DNA of 64,000 nucleotides. Origin: Undibacterium sp049340185 (lineage in GTDB: Bacteria; Pseudomonadota; Gammaproteobacteria; Burkholderiales; Burkholderiaceae_D). The stretch spans positions 62,001 through 126,000 of the forward strand of contig NZ_JBMPPC010000009.1 of the NCBI RefSeq assembly GCF_049340185.1, read 5' to 3'. Made by a program: the position numbers and the translations under genes. Position 1 is the first letter of the stretch, and every line of letters starts with the position of its first letter. A model generated the notes under the pieces. The model had not been told where the DNA came from. It saw only the letters and a program-made list of their open reading frames with translations, and ran no database searches. Positions 17,642 through 25,416 of the stretch are shown one piece after another.

Positions 17642-19324
17642 CTAAGCCTTCTCTACCCGGTTACGGCCATTATGTTTAGCACGATACAGAGCCGAGTCAG
17701 CACGACTCATCATTGCTTTCAGATCGTCGCCGTCCTGAATATGGGTGACGCCAAAACTCATGGTAACGTGCAGACCTGCAGCAAGCCGGGTCCAGTCAAA
17801 TGCCTCAATCGCTTTACGGATACGTTCACAGGCCTCGACCGATTTGGCAGTCCTGTCCAGTACCAGAGCAAATTCCTCGCCCCCGATACGTGCTGCCAGA
17901 TCGCCGGAGCGCAGGCAAGACTGTATCAAGTGACCGACCTCACGCAATACGTCATCACCGACCAGATGCGAATAACCGTCGTTCACTTTTTTAAAGAAAT
18001 CGATATCACACATCGCGAATGCGACATTAGTCACGCGACCTGTCAGGCGTTGCAGCATTTTTTCTTCTAGAGCGCGACGATTTGGCAATCCCGTCAGAGT
18101 GTCTTCGTGTACCTGAACTCGCAAAGTACGGTTGAAATCCTCGAGCTGATCCACCCGTGTTTTATGGACGCTGGCCTCCTTCTGCGCCCGCTCCAGATCC
18201 ATTTTTGCAGCAAAAATCTGCGCGCTAATCTGGGCGCGCTGGTCGCGGGATTTCAGGGTAACGCTATGAAATTCTTTATATACTTTCAGAGCAGCATCAA
18301 ATTCATGACTGGCCTCATAGACCGTCGATAAAATTTTCAGCAGATCCCCCATGAAAGGATAATTGCCAATATGCAAAGCGGATTCGCGTGCTTCCAGCAT
18401 ACATTGGATGGCTTCGGCAATCTGCCCCAGATGTAAGCGCAGAGCACCGATGCGAACTTTGATGTCGAGTTCTTCTTTTGCAAAACCATGTCCGGATGCA
18501 CGGGCCAGCCCCGTTGCCAGCTCCTCCAGAGCAAGGGCATAAAAACCGCGCTCTTCCAGCGCATGCGCCAGGGTCTCTGTGGCCAATAACTGCGTTCGCA
18601 GCAACGAGCCAGACTGCGCGTGTTCAAGTGATTCACGTGCAAGACGTATCGCCTCGTCCAGCATGCCAAACGGCGGCGACGCGTTATCTTCTTTTAAGGT
18701 TTCAAAATAAATGACGAGATTGTCTGCCCAATTATTTTTCACTCTTGCCAAACCGTCCTGGTCATCATGGCGCAGACATAATTCAAGCGCCTCTGCATAC
18801 ATCAGGGCACCACGCTCAAACTGCTGGGTATAGGTAAAAATCAACCCCAGCGTAATCAATATCTGGGCAAATTTTTTCGGATTATCGACCTCACGACCGA
18901 TCGCTAGCGATTTTTCACCATACTGCAATGCGCTGTGGGTATCACCGAAGATGACAAAAGTCCTGGCCAGACCGTGGAATACATCGGCCTTCAATGAAGT
19001 ACTGTTACTGCGCTCGGCGAACTCCAGTGCAGATTCGAAGTCGCGTACGCCCAGAGGGTCGTTGAGCATGAGGCGGCAATTACCGAGCTTGCAGTAAAGG
19101 TCGCCCAGCAATTTGGGATCCGTATGGCGGTCTGCCTGCCGGATCGCTTCCAGTAAGACCACAATGGTCTTGGCAGGCTCACTCTCGATCATGGCATCCG
19201 TCTGCTGGCTTAACACAGACAGGGCACTATCGACCTCAGTGGCAGGCAAATCGAATCGATTAGACAAAATGTCACTCCAGTTCGTCAGCGAATAAGGCGT
19301 GCTATACAGTACATAGTAAGCCAT
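17642..19324 (-). CDS. Cytosolic TPR-repeat diguanylate cyclase
   Basis: About 560 residues from ATG 19324 (the frame is open to a GTG at 19366, 574 residues). No signal peptide. The N-terminal 380 residues form helical tetratricopeptide-like repeats (for example DLYCKLGNCRLMLNDP and ADVFHGLARTFVIFGD), then a coiled-coil linker. The GGDEF domain has PNRRALEEKML, GGEEF at about 480 and an RxxD inhibitory site (RSGD) five residues before it, so it should be an active, product-inhibited diguanylate cyclase. It lies between the borosin-type methyltransferase and glpD in the same direction, 21-63 bp after the former depending on start. Confidence 0.85.
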   Translation of the reverse strand: MAYYVLYSTPYSLTNWSDILSNRFDLPATEVDSALSVLSQQTDAMIESEPAKTIVVLLEAIRQADRHTDPKLLGDLYCKLGNCRLMLNDPLGVRDFESALEFAERSNSTSLKADVFHGLARTFVIFGDTHSALQYGEKSLAIGREVDNPKKFAQILITLGLIFTYTQQFERGALMYAEALELCLRHDDQDGLARVKNNWADNLVIYFETLKEDNASPPFGMLDEAIRLARESLEHAQSGSLLRTQLLATETLAHALEERGFYALALEELATGLARASGHGFAKEELDIKVRIGALRLHLGQIAEAIQCMLEARESALHIGNYPFMGDLLKILSTVYEASHEFDAALKVYKEFHSVTLKSRDQRAQISAQIFAAKMDLERAQKEASVHKTRVDQLEDFNRTLRVQVHEDTLTGLPNRRALEEKMLQRLTGRVTNVAFAMCDIDFFKKVNDGYSHLVGDDVLREVGHLIQSCLRSGDLAARIGGEEFALVLDRTAKSVEACERIRKAIEAFDWTRLAAGLHVTMSFGVTHIQDGDDLKAMMSRADSALYRAKHNGRNRVEKA

Positions 19325-19387
19325 TCTTGATTGGATTTTGCAGAATTTATATTTTGCCCGCCACACCCGGTCTTACCATCCAGAACG

Positions 19388-20185
19388 CTACGCGGCCACG
19401 TTCAATAAATCCATCATCGCCTGATCGATCTTCATCGCTCTGGCTGGTGGAATCACCAGTGTCGTAATCTGTTTCAAATCAGCATACGGTAAATCACCGA
19501 GGCGCAATCTATCTATACGGGTTTGTTCCAGTGGATGAGTCGCCGCCTCGTACAAAATCACCTCATGATCAAGCGGATAGTCTCGTGCCAGCTTATCCAC
19601 CAACAACTGCAAACGCTGGGTACTGGTATCAAACCGTTTGAGACTCAAATCGCCAGCAATACCCGGTTGCCACAGGATCAACAAGGCGGTTGGATCAAGA
19701 CAGCGCTCATAGATCATGAATTGCGTGGTCTCCATTGATTGCATTCCCGTTTTGGCCGGATCGATACCAATATCGGCGACCAGACAATCCTCAGCAGAAA
19801 TACCCGGCTCCATATGGGCACTGAATCCCTCAGCCCGCGCATCCGCGATCGCCATATGCGAGATGCAGGCAAAAATCCCAGGATGTCCGTAGAATGCGGC
19901 ACACACGTTTTTACCGGCGCGCAGCTCTGCCAGAATTGTGTCAGCCATACGACGATAAGTATCACGACGGTCTTTACCCTCTTCATCACAGTCAGAGTAA
20001 TAACCCAACAGGCACACATATTCCTTGGCAATTCCCTGCAGCCATTTTCGTGCAAAAATATTCGGTACTGCAGCAACAACAACATCAGAAGTTTCAATGT
20101 AACTCTGGGCTATCGGTGTTAATTGCCCAGCCATGCGCATACCTGTACCGACACAGACCAGCGTTCCTTTTTTTGTATTTGGCAT
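19388..20185 (-). CDS. Borosin-type peptide backbone N-methyltransferase (SonM/OphMA-like, TP-methylase fold)
   Basis: A 265-residue SAM-dependent enzyme of the tetrapyrrole-methylase fold. Visible features: GTGMRMAG (13-20); YYSDCDEEGKDRRDTY (62-77), whose Arg73/Arg74 and Tyr77 fall where the catalytic Arg and Tyr of OphMA/SonM lie (from memory); AAFYGHPGIFACISH (96-110); and MEPGISAEDCLVADIGIDP (125-143). The last two are hallmarks of borosin methyltransferases rather than cobalamin or sirohaem methylases. Known relatives methylate peptide-bond nitrogens of a precursor, fused in fungi (OphMA) and separate in Shewanella (SonM with SonA). Length matches SonM. A candidate precursor is encoded at 21974-22192. 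18 bp after the TPR-GGDEF gene; ATG 20185. Confidence 0.85.
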   Translation of the reverse strand: MPNTKKGTLVCVGTGMRMAGQLTPIAQSYIETSDVVVAAVPNIFARKWLQGIAKEYVCLLGYYSDCDEEGKDRRDTYRRMADTILAELRAGKNVCAAFYGHPGIFACISHMAIADARAEGFSAHMEPGISAEDCLVADIGIDPAKTGMQSMETTQFMIYERCLDPTALLILWQPGIAGDLSLKRFDTSTQRLQLLVDKLARDYPLDHEVILYEAATHPLEQTRIDRLRLGDLPYADLKQITTLVIPPARAMKIDQAMMDLLNVAA

Positions 20186-20203
20186 TGAGTGCTTTAATGT
20201 AAA

Positions 20204-21937
20204 TTATTGAAAAGTCGAAACGCGATTACGTCCATCGGTTTTTGATACGTATAACGCCTTATCAGCAGCCGCCAGCATGTCTTCAAAACTAGTATCAGCA
20301 TGCGCAGCGCGGGTGGCAACACCAAAACTCGCCGAAATAGGGAACCGGTAGCCGCTAGGATTGGTATCGATCTCCATGATCGCAACACGACAGCGGTCTG
20401 CCAGCGCCACCGTTTCCTCTTCGCTAGCGCCTGGGATACAGATCACAAACTCTTCACCACCGAGGCGGCCAAATAAGTCTTTTTTACCCAGTAAAGCTTT
20501 AATTTTTTCAGCCACAGTGCGCAACACCCAGTCGCCCACTGCATGGCCAAAACTATCGTTAATGCGTTTAAAAAAGTCCATGTCAAACAAGATCACGCTG
20601 ACGGCATTATGGGTAGACTGCATCGTATGCGTACCACTTGCTATGAAGTGAGCACGGTTACTGATCTGGGTCAGACCATCAATTTGCGCCGTCTGGCGGA
20701 ATTGATTCTTTTGTTGCCAGGTACGGATCAGCCATGCGGTCAGGATCAATAAAGTAACGGAGATTAAAGTCACCAGCAAAATCAAATTTTGATTATTACG
20801 TTTCTCCAGTTGACGTGCGATCGCCAGGGTTTTATTTTTTTGCTCCAGCAAACTCAGTTGGTTTGCCTTATCCTGGCTATCGTATTTGACGCGCTGATAA
20901 GCAAGATTTTTATGTAACTGATCGTCGAGAATTTTATCTTTCAGCGCGAGGCTGGTGTCGTAGTATTCGAGTGCGCTGGAGAATTGACCTTGTGCGCGTT
21001 TGATCGCTGCCATTGTCTCGGCAGATCGCTCTAATAATTGAACGACATTTTGTTTTTTTGCAGTCTCAAAAGCTATCGCCCCATATCGCTCAGCTTGAGA
21101 GAAATTTTCCGATTTTAAATAAATCTTCGCTACCGCATCGTTCAGATGAATAAGGTAATCAGAACTATCATTTATTTTTTTAAATTCTGATAAAAGCGCT
21201 ATCGCCACATCCAGATCTTTAGAATATTGAGATGCTTTAATAGAGTCAAGAACTACTAATGCCTTTACGATCAAAACAATAATCTTACGGTCATTAGCTC
21301 CACATAAATCCTCTGCCTCCTTTACTAGCGATAAAGCTTCGTCTCTTTTACCGCGTAAAAAATTAATGTCGATACGATCGGCAAGCGCAATACACTTCGG
21401 GAAAAAATTATTTTCTTCTGCCTCCAAAGAATACATGCGGTCTGCGTAAACCATGGATTCATCGTAGGCATGTAGCGAATTCAGTAAAGTGATTGCTGTC
21501 TGCAAAGTATCTATTTTTGCATTTAACTTTACGAGTTTTGGTAAAAGTAAGATGCTTTTGTTCATTGCATCTAATGCTTGTTCGTACTGGCCAAGATTTG
21601 TATAGCCATCGGACAGCTGATAGAGAAATCTAACTTTAACTTCGGGATCTGTGACTTGAGCTATGTAGGATTCTGCCAATAAAACTCGCTCTTTATGCCG
21701 ACCTCTAAAACCTAAGAATGATGCGCGCAGAATATGGTATCTGTCTTTCTGTTTGCTATCAAAACTCTTTGCTAGGGACTCTAATTGTGTAAGTGCTTCT
21801 TCGGCTTTATTTGGTGATATTTTTAGATTTTCTGAAGCTTGCTGCAACAAACTATCAACCGACATAAGATTATCGGAAAAAGATGTCATGGGTAAAAAAT
21901 ATCCCATGACAAATAAAATAGAGATTATTAACCTCAC
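20204..21937 (-). CDS. Membrane-anchored periplasmic-TPR GGDEF protein
   Basis: 577 residues from GTG 21937. An N-terminal signal peptide (MRLIISILFVMGYFLPMTSF) precedes a periplasmic array of TPR-like helices (about 25-350) and a coiled-coil. A single membrane helix (LILLVTLISVTLLILTAWLI, about 388-407) and a cytosolic GGDEF domain (RLGGEEFVICIPG, about 490-502) follow. The position of the RxxD inhibitory site reads GKKD, so product inhibition is probably absent. It looks like a sensor coupling a periplasmic signal to cyclic di-GMP. It lies between the putative borosin precursor (36 bp upstream) and the methyltransferase (18 bp downstream). Its first half is clearly AT-richer than neighbouring genes. 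Start weakly supported. Confidence 0.85.
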   Translation of the reverse strand: MRLIISILFVMGYFLPMTSFSDNLMSVDSLLQQASENLKISPNKAEEALTQLESLAKSFDSKQKDRYHILRASFLGFRGRHKERVLLAESYIAQVTDPEVKVRFLYQLSDGYTNLGQYEQALDAMNKSILLLPKLVKLNAKIDTLQTAITLLNSLHAYDESMVYADRMYSLEAEENNFFPKCIALADRIDINFLRGKRDEALSLVKEAEDLCGANDRKIIVLIVKALVVLDSIKASQYSKDLDVAIALLSEFKKINDSSDYLIHLNDAVAKIYLKSENFSQAERYGAIAFETAKKQNVVQLLERSAETMAAIKRAQGQFSSALEYYDTSLALKDKILDDQLHKNLAYQRVKYDSQDKANQLSLLEQKNKTLAIARQLEKRNNQNLILLVTLISVTLLILTAWLIRTWQQKNQFRQTAQIDGLTQISNRAHFIASGTHTMQSTHNAVSVILFDMDFFKRINDSFGHAVGDWVLRTVAEKIKALLGKKDLFGRLGGEEFVICIPGASEEETVALADRCRVAIMEIDTNPSGYRFPISASFGVATRAAHADTSFEDMLAAADKALYVSKTDGRNRVSTFQ

Positions 21938-21973
21938 TTTGAATATACGACAATCTTTCTATCGAAAAAATAT

Positions 21974-22192
21974 TTACTCATAAGTAGTTTCGGTTACTTG
22001 AATAGAAGGAAGATCATCTTCATTGATACCAATATGCTGGGCCAATTTTGCTTTGTCACCAGATGTAAAAACATTCTGTTCTTCTTCAGACAAACCAAAC
22101 TGATCCATTGTGCCTTTCGGATCGTTTACGTGCGCTTCACGCGCCGCTGCATCTTTATCCAGAGTATTCAGGTAATCCAATAATTTAGACAT
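21974..22192 (-). CDS. Putative split-borosin precursor peptide (SonA-like)
   Basis: 72 residues from ATG 22192: helical leader MSKLLDYLNTLDKDAAAREA, then HVNDPKGTMDQFGLSEEEQN and TSGDKAKLAQHIG, and a C-terminal tail NEDDLPSIQVTETTYE. The leader has the look of the borosin binding domain of SonA (short helical protein with D/N-P ... GL-x-x-E/D-E/Q and a SGDxxKL-type segment). In SonA the methylated residues lie in a short C-terminal core; the equivalent here is about residues 61-72, with Ile64 and Val66 the best candidates (inference). The frame is open to 22282, but that extension contains the promoter. It is the first gene of the run ending with glpD. Alternative: an unrelated small helical protein. 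Confidence 0.75.
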   Translation of the reverse strand: MSKLLDYLNTLDKDAAAREAHVNDPKGTMDQFGLSEEEQNVFTSGDKAKLAQHIGINEDDLPSIQVTETTYE

Positions 22193-22240
22193 AATTACTC
22201 GCTTCAGTTGTGGAGGGATGAATTTGTTACAACAGGGAAT

Positions 22241-22269
22241 TTTATAGCCTTTTGATGCAGTCAAGCCAA
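22241..22269 (-). promoter_or_regulatory. Sigma-70-like promoter of the putative borosin operon
   Basis: On the minus strand, TTGGCT (22269-22264) and TATAAA (22246-22241) are separated by 17 bp. The -10 lies 48 bp upstream of the precursor ATG at 22192, leaving a short leader of about 40 nt. Confidence 0.5.
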
Positions 22270-22419
22270 GTATTTTTGGCAAGTTTTGCTTTGTATCATC
22301 TTAAATAGCTATGCTCCTGCCTCTGATACGGTTATTTAGCTCGACAGCAAGGACGAAAAGCATGTCTGATATGACGACAGTATTGCGCTCCGGCCTGACA
22401 ATCCTGTTGCGCATCTGCC

Positions 22420-23541
22420 TCATTTTTTGGCAAGCCAGCCTATGCTATTGGCGCGCAGGCTCTGGATATACAGACGATCTGCCGTCTCGGTGACGCCGGA
22501 TGTTTCTGGATAGACGCCCGCAGGATCTTGCATATCCCTGATGACTTTGCCCGTCTCATCGAAGGCAATGACGTGGCCATAATCCCGCGGCACTTTCCAC
22601 ATCGAACGTGGCAGGCGCAAGGTCAGTGAACGTAACCAAGGCTTGGGCGACATTTTGTCAAAGTCGACGCTGCGTGGCTTGACGATGCCGACCCAGAGTT
22701 TTCCGTCTGTACCGCGCATCAGGTTGTCAGGGAAGCCCGGCAAATTATCTAGCAGTACCGACGCTCGTTGCGGATCTGGCTTGTCCTTGAGTTGCAGTTG
22801 ATCCGCCTGTATCGAGAGCTTCCAGACGCGGTAGCCGGCGGTTTCACTGACGAACAGATGTTGCTCATCCTGGCTCAGGGCGATGCCGTTAGAAAAGCAG
22901 AAGCCGTCAGCGATGATGCGGGCGGCTGAAGTGGCGGGATCATATTCCAGCACACGTCCAGTACAAGAATGTTCTAAAAAATCGAGCATGCTGGCGTTCA
23001 GTACTCCGCCAAATGCATTGACGCCAAAACGCTGAGTCGCATCGGTGAAGTAAATTTTGCCGTTACGAGCAACAACGACGGCATCCACAAATTGCAACGG
23101 GATTTGTTTCACTTGTGTGACCAGTTCGCTGACTTTTTTGTCCTGAGTAATCATAAGTAAGCCGCGTGATGGCATGGCAACGATCATACGGCCCTGTGCA
23201 TCAAACGCGAAACCCAGTACACGGTCACCCATTGAGATCCATGTCTCCAGCTGTGTGCCATCTGGTTGCATGCGCAAGATCGCGCCGGATGCCACCGCCG
23301 CATAAATTTTGCCATCCGGGCCAGGCAGAATATGTTCTGGGCCGAACTCTTTACCGAGAGAGACTACTTGCAAACCGCTGAGATCACGGTTAGTCGCATG
23401 AGCACCGGTGTATCCGGCATTAGATGGCGCCTGCCAGGCAAGGGGTTGTATCGGTACTGGTGCAAAGAATAGATAGGCGAATAAAAGAAAGATCACAATA
23501 AAGATGCCGATTGCACTACGTATCAATATTTTTTTAAGCAT
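22420..23541 (-). CDS. Strictosidine-synthase/SMP-30-like beta-propeller protein
   Basis: 373 residues from ATG 23541. An N-terminal membrane anchor (MLKKILIRSAIGIFIVIFLL) is followed by a six-bladed propeller with GPEHILPGPDGKIYAAVASG, VVVARNGKIYFTDATQRFG and GFCFSNGIALSQDEQHLFVS. This order is typical of strictosidine synthase-like/APMAP proteins, which often act as lactonases or esterases; the substrate is unknown. ATG 23541 is chosen over the open frame to 23562 because GGGGAG lies six bases before it. It ends about 230 bp upstream of the putative borosin precursor, with a separate promoter between, so co-transcription is not required. Confidence 0.82.
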   Translation of the reverse strand: MLKKILIRSAIGIFIVIFLLFAYLFFAPVPIQPLAWQAPSNAGYTGAHATNRDLSGLQVVSLGKEFGPEHILPGPDGKIYAAVASGAILRMQPDGTQLETWISMGDRVLGFAFDAQGRMIVAMPSRGLLMITQDKKVSELVTQVKQIPLQFVDAVVVARNGKIYFTDATQRFGVNAFGGVLNASMLDFLEHSCTGRVLEYDPATSAARIIADGFCFSNGIALSQDEQHLFVSETAGYRVWKLSIQADQLQLKDKPDPQRASVLLDNLPGFPDNLMRGTDGKLWVGIVKPRSVDFDKMSPKPWLRSLTLRLPRSMWKVPRDYGHVIAFDETGKVIRDMQDPAGVYPETSGVTETADRLYIQSLRANSIGWLAKK

Positions 23542-23671
23542 AACTCTCCCCTGATTTGCCACATGGATAGATATAGATTGCTATGATGGCATGTAAGACG
23601 CAGGTATTGTCAATAACTCTTGCCGTCTTTTGCTATCACTGGCTCTCAATCGACTTTTTTGTTCTTCAACT

Positions 23672-24409
23672 ATGCGAAAATTTTTCACACTGATATTGAC
23701 GGCGCTGATCAGTATCCCTGTCATCACAAACGCAGAGTCGCTGACTATCGCCTGGCGGATTAAGCCACCGCATCAGTACATTGAAAATGGTGTTGAGAAA
23801 GGGATATTGCTGGATCGTGCCAGGCAGGTGTTTGCCGATGCCAAAATTGTCGTGCGCTTTTCAGAAGAACCCGCCAAGCGGATCTGGAATAATTTTACGA
23901 TCGGGACGCAGAATTACTGTTCATTTGGCTGGTACAAGATTCCGGAGCGTGAGGCATTGGTACAGTTCAGCAATGTGTTTCATACGGATCCGCCACACAC
24001 TTTGCTCGTCAGTCAGGTAGCGGCAGCGCAAGTGACCGCGCATAAAACGCTGGGCTCATTGCTATCTGACAGCAGTTTAACCTTAGGTGTTGTGGAGGGC
24101 GTGTCCTACGGCGAGGCGATTGATAGCCTGATCAAGACCAGCCAGAATAATCAGGTACGCAGTAGTGCGGCGCCAATGATCATGGCCCGCATGGTCGGCG
24201 CAAACCGGGCATCGTTTATGTTTATTGACCGTGAGGACTGGGAATACTTACATGACAAGGAGGACAGCATGCGTGAGACCTTGCAAATTGATCTGAAAGG
24301 CATGCCACCGGGCTTGAATCGCTATATTGTATGTAGCAAGGATGTCTCTGCCGAAACCATGCGGAAGATCAATCTGTCGTTGGCGAAGCTTCTGGCTGTG
24401 AAGCGCTAG
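23672..24409 (+). CDS. Exported solute-binding protein, SBP family 3-like
   Basis: 245 residues from ATG 23672, with a signal peptide (RKFFTLILTALISIPVITNA). The domain begins SLTIAWRIKPPHQYIENGV and continues with DRARQVFADAKIVVRF, like amino-acid-type periplasmic binding proteins of family 3. A PxxxRxxxY-type segment near KIPEREALVQFSNVFH fits. No transport genes adjoin it; in related organisms such orphan domains may serve sensing. The frame is open to TTG 23630, but the ATG gives a clean signal peptide. It is convergent with the exonuclease gene at 24453. Confidence 0.75.
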   Translation: MRKFFTLILTALISIPVITNAESLTIAWRIKPPHQYIENGVEKGILLDRARQVFADAKIVVRFSEEPAKRIWNNFTIGTQNYCSFGWYKIPEREALVQFSNVFHTDPPHTLLVSQVAAAQVTAHKTLGSLLSDSSLTLGVVEGVSYGEAIDSLIKTSQNNQVRSSAAPMIMARMVGANRASFMFIDREDWEYLHDKEDSMRETLQIDLKGMPPGLNRYIVCSKDVSAETMRKINLSLAKLLAVKR

Positions 24410-24452
24410 AACCTGCTTAGCTTAGCTTTGTCTGTCTAGTCGGAACTGACGT

Positions 24453-24974
24453 TTATTGCGCGCGGCTACCATTACTGGCACTGAGTTTAGATTCAAAAGT
24501 GCGCAGCCAGGTTAATTGCAAGACCCGCGCATCGCTGCTGGCCCGATGACGCGCCACATGCAGCTCTTCTTGAACCCGGTCTTTGGTCGCATGCCAGAGT
24601 GCCTGCTGTTCATCCGAGATAATTTCGCGCAAATCTGCCAATTTGAATCTCGGTACTTTATCGGCGGCATCAAACAAGCGTGCCATCCAGACATAATCCT
24701 GCGCCCAGCCATCGGTGTAGACCGTATAGCCACTTAAAAAATAATTGAGCTGATCGGCGACATAACTGGCAGAACGACCGCGTTCGATCAGGATCTCTCG
24801 GGGAATATGATGAACTTTCGCCGCATCGGTATCCCAATGATCCCAATCGTCTTCCGGACGAATCAAGGTACACCAACCCTCACCATGCCGGCCAGAGAAT
24901 CCGACCTCAATAGGATAACTGCCCTTACCAAATCCTGAGGCTTCAAAATCGATAATGATGGGCACGGTCATCAT
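24453..24974 (-). CDS. DnaQ-like (DEDD) 3'-5' exonuclease domain protein
   Basis: 173 residues from ATG 24974. Exo I motif PIIIDFEASGFG (Asp and Glu, about 5-16), a central segment with DGWAQDYVWMARLFD (ExoII-like Asp) and Exo III ARHRASSDARVLQL (His and Asp). It is a small single-domain exonuclease of the DEDDh group, acting on single-stranded nucleic-acid ends; the specific substrate is unknown. The start is the first of two adjacent ATGs preceded by AGGAG at six bases; the open frame extends to 25025 but lacks a ribosome binding site. Confidence 0.8.
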   Translation of the reverse strand: MMTVPIIIDFEASGFGKGSYPIEVGFSGRHGEGWCTLIRPEDDWDHWDTDAAKVHHIPREILIERGRSASYVADQLNYFLSGYTVYTDGWAQDYVWMARLFDAADKVPRFKLADLREIISDEQQALWHATKDRVQEELHVARHRASSDARVLQLTWLRTFESKLSASNGSRAQ

Positions 24975-25416
24975 CACTGGCTCCTGTCGGGTGTGGGACC
25001 ATAGATTAAAAAATATATCCGGCAAAATTGTAATAAAAATCGCCGGATATGTTCAGTTGTTGCTCGGTGGTCGCTTAGTGATCGCTTCATTCGCTCCCTC
25101 AATATAAACAGAGCAGGCTCGATTACAGCGTAACACTGCTGATTTGATCTCATTTTGCTCTATTTAAATCTCTTTGCAAGCCATATTCAGAGTTTTAGCT
25201 AATTCAACAACATTCAAACGGATTTTCACAAGAACAGCAGCAAGAGGTATGTGGCGAACTGACTGGGCAGACCTGTTGCCCTTTACCGCTACAGAGCGGC
25301 GGATTGTCTGGCAAAGACAATCCCTTGCGTCAGCAAACCCGATGTTGCTATCTCTCCGCAAACCGCATGCCATCTGGATTTATACGACGTGATAGGGTCT
25401 GGTGAAAAATCCGGGT
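24975..25416. other. Intergenic region, no gene recognised
   Basis: Short open frames exist on both strands (25164-25373 minus, 25174-25392 plus), but they overlap each other, lack ribosome binding sites and show no recognisable motif. I see no hairpin with a T tract. It may hold the promoter of the exonuclease gene. Confidence 0.5.

Noticed and set aside
19388..20185. Cobalamin or sirohaem pathway methyltransferase
   Set aside because: No other cobalamin or haem genes are near, and the motifs around 96-143 fit borosin enzymes better. Kept as a minor alternative.
22193..22282. N-terminal extension of the borosin precursor to 22282
   Set aside because: The extension covers the -35 and -10 of the predicted promoter and codes an unlikely sequence; the leader begins properly at the internal Met.
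22311..22493. 60-residue plus-strand frame near the borosin promoter
   Set aside because: It overlaps the 3' end of the strictosidine-synthase-like gene and has no recognisable features. Considered as a second precursor peptide but the composition does not fit.
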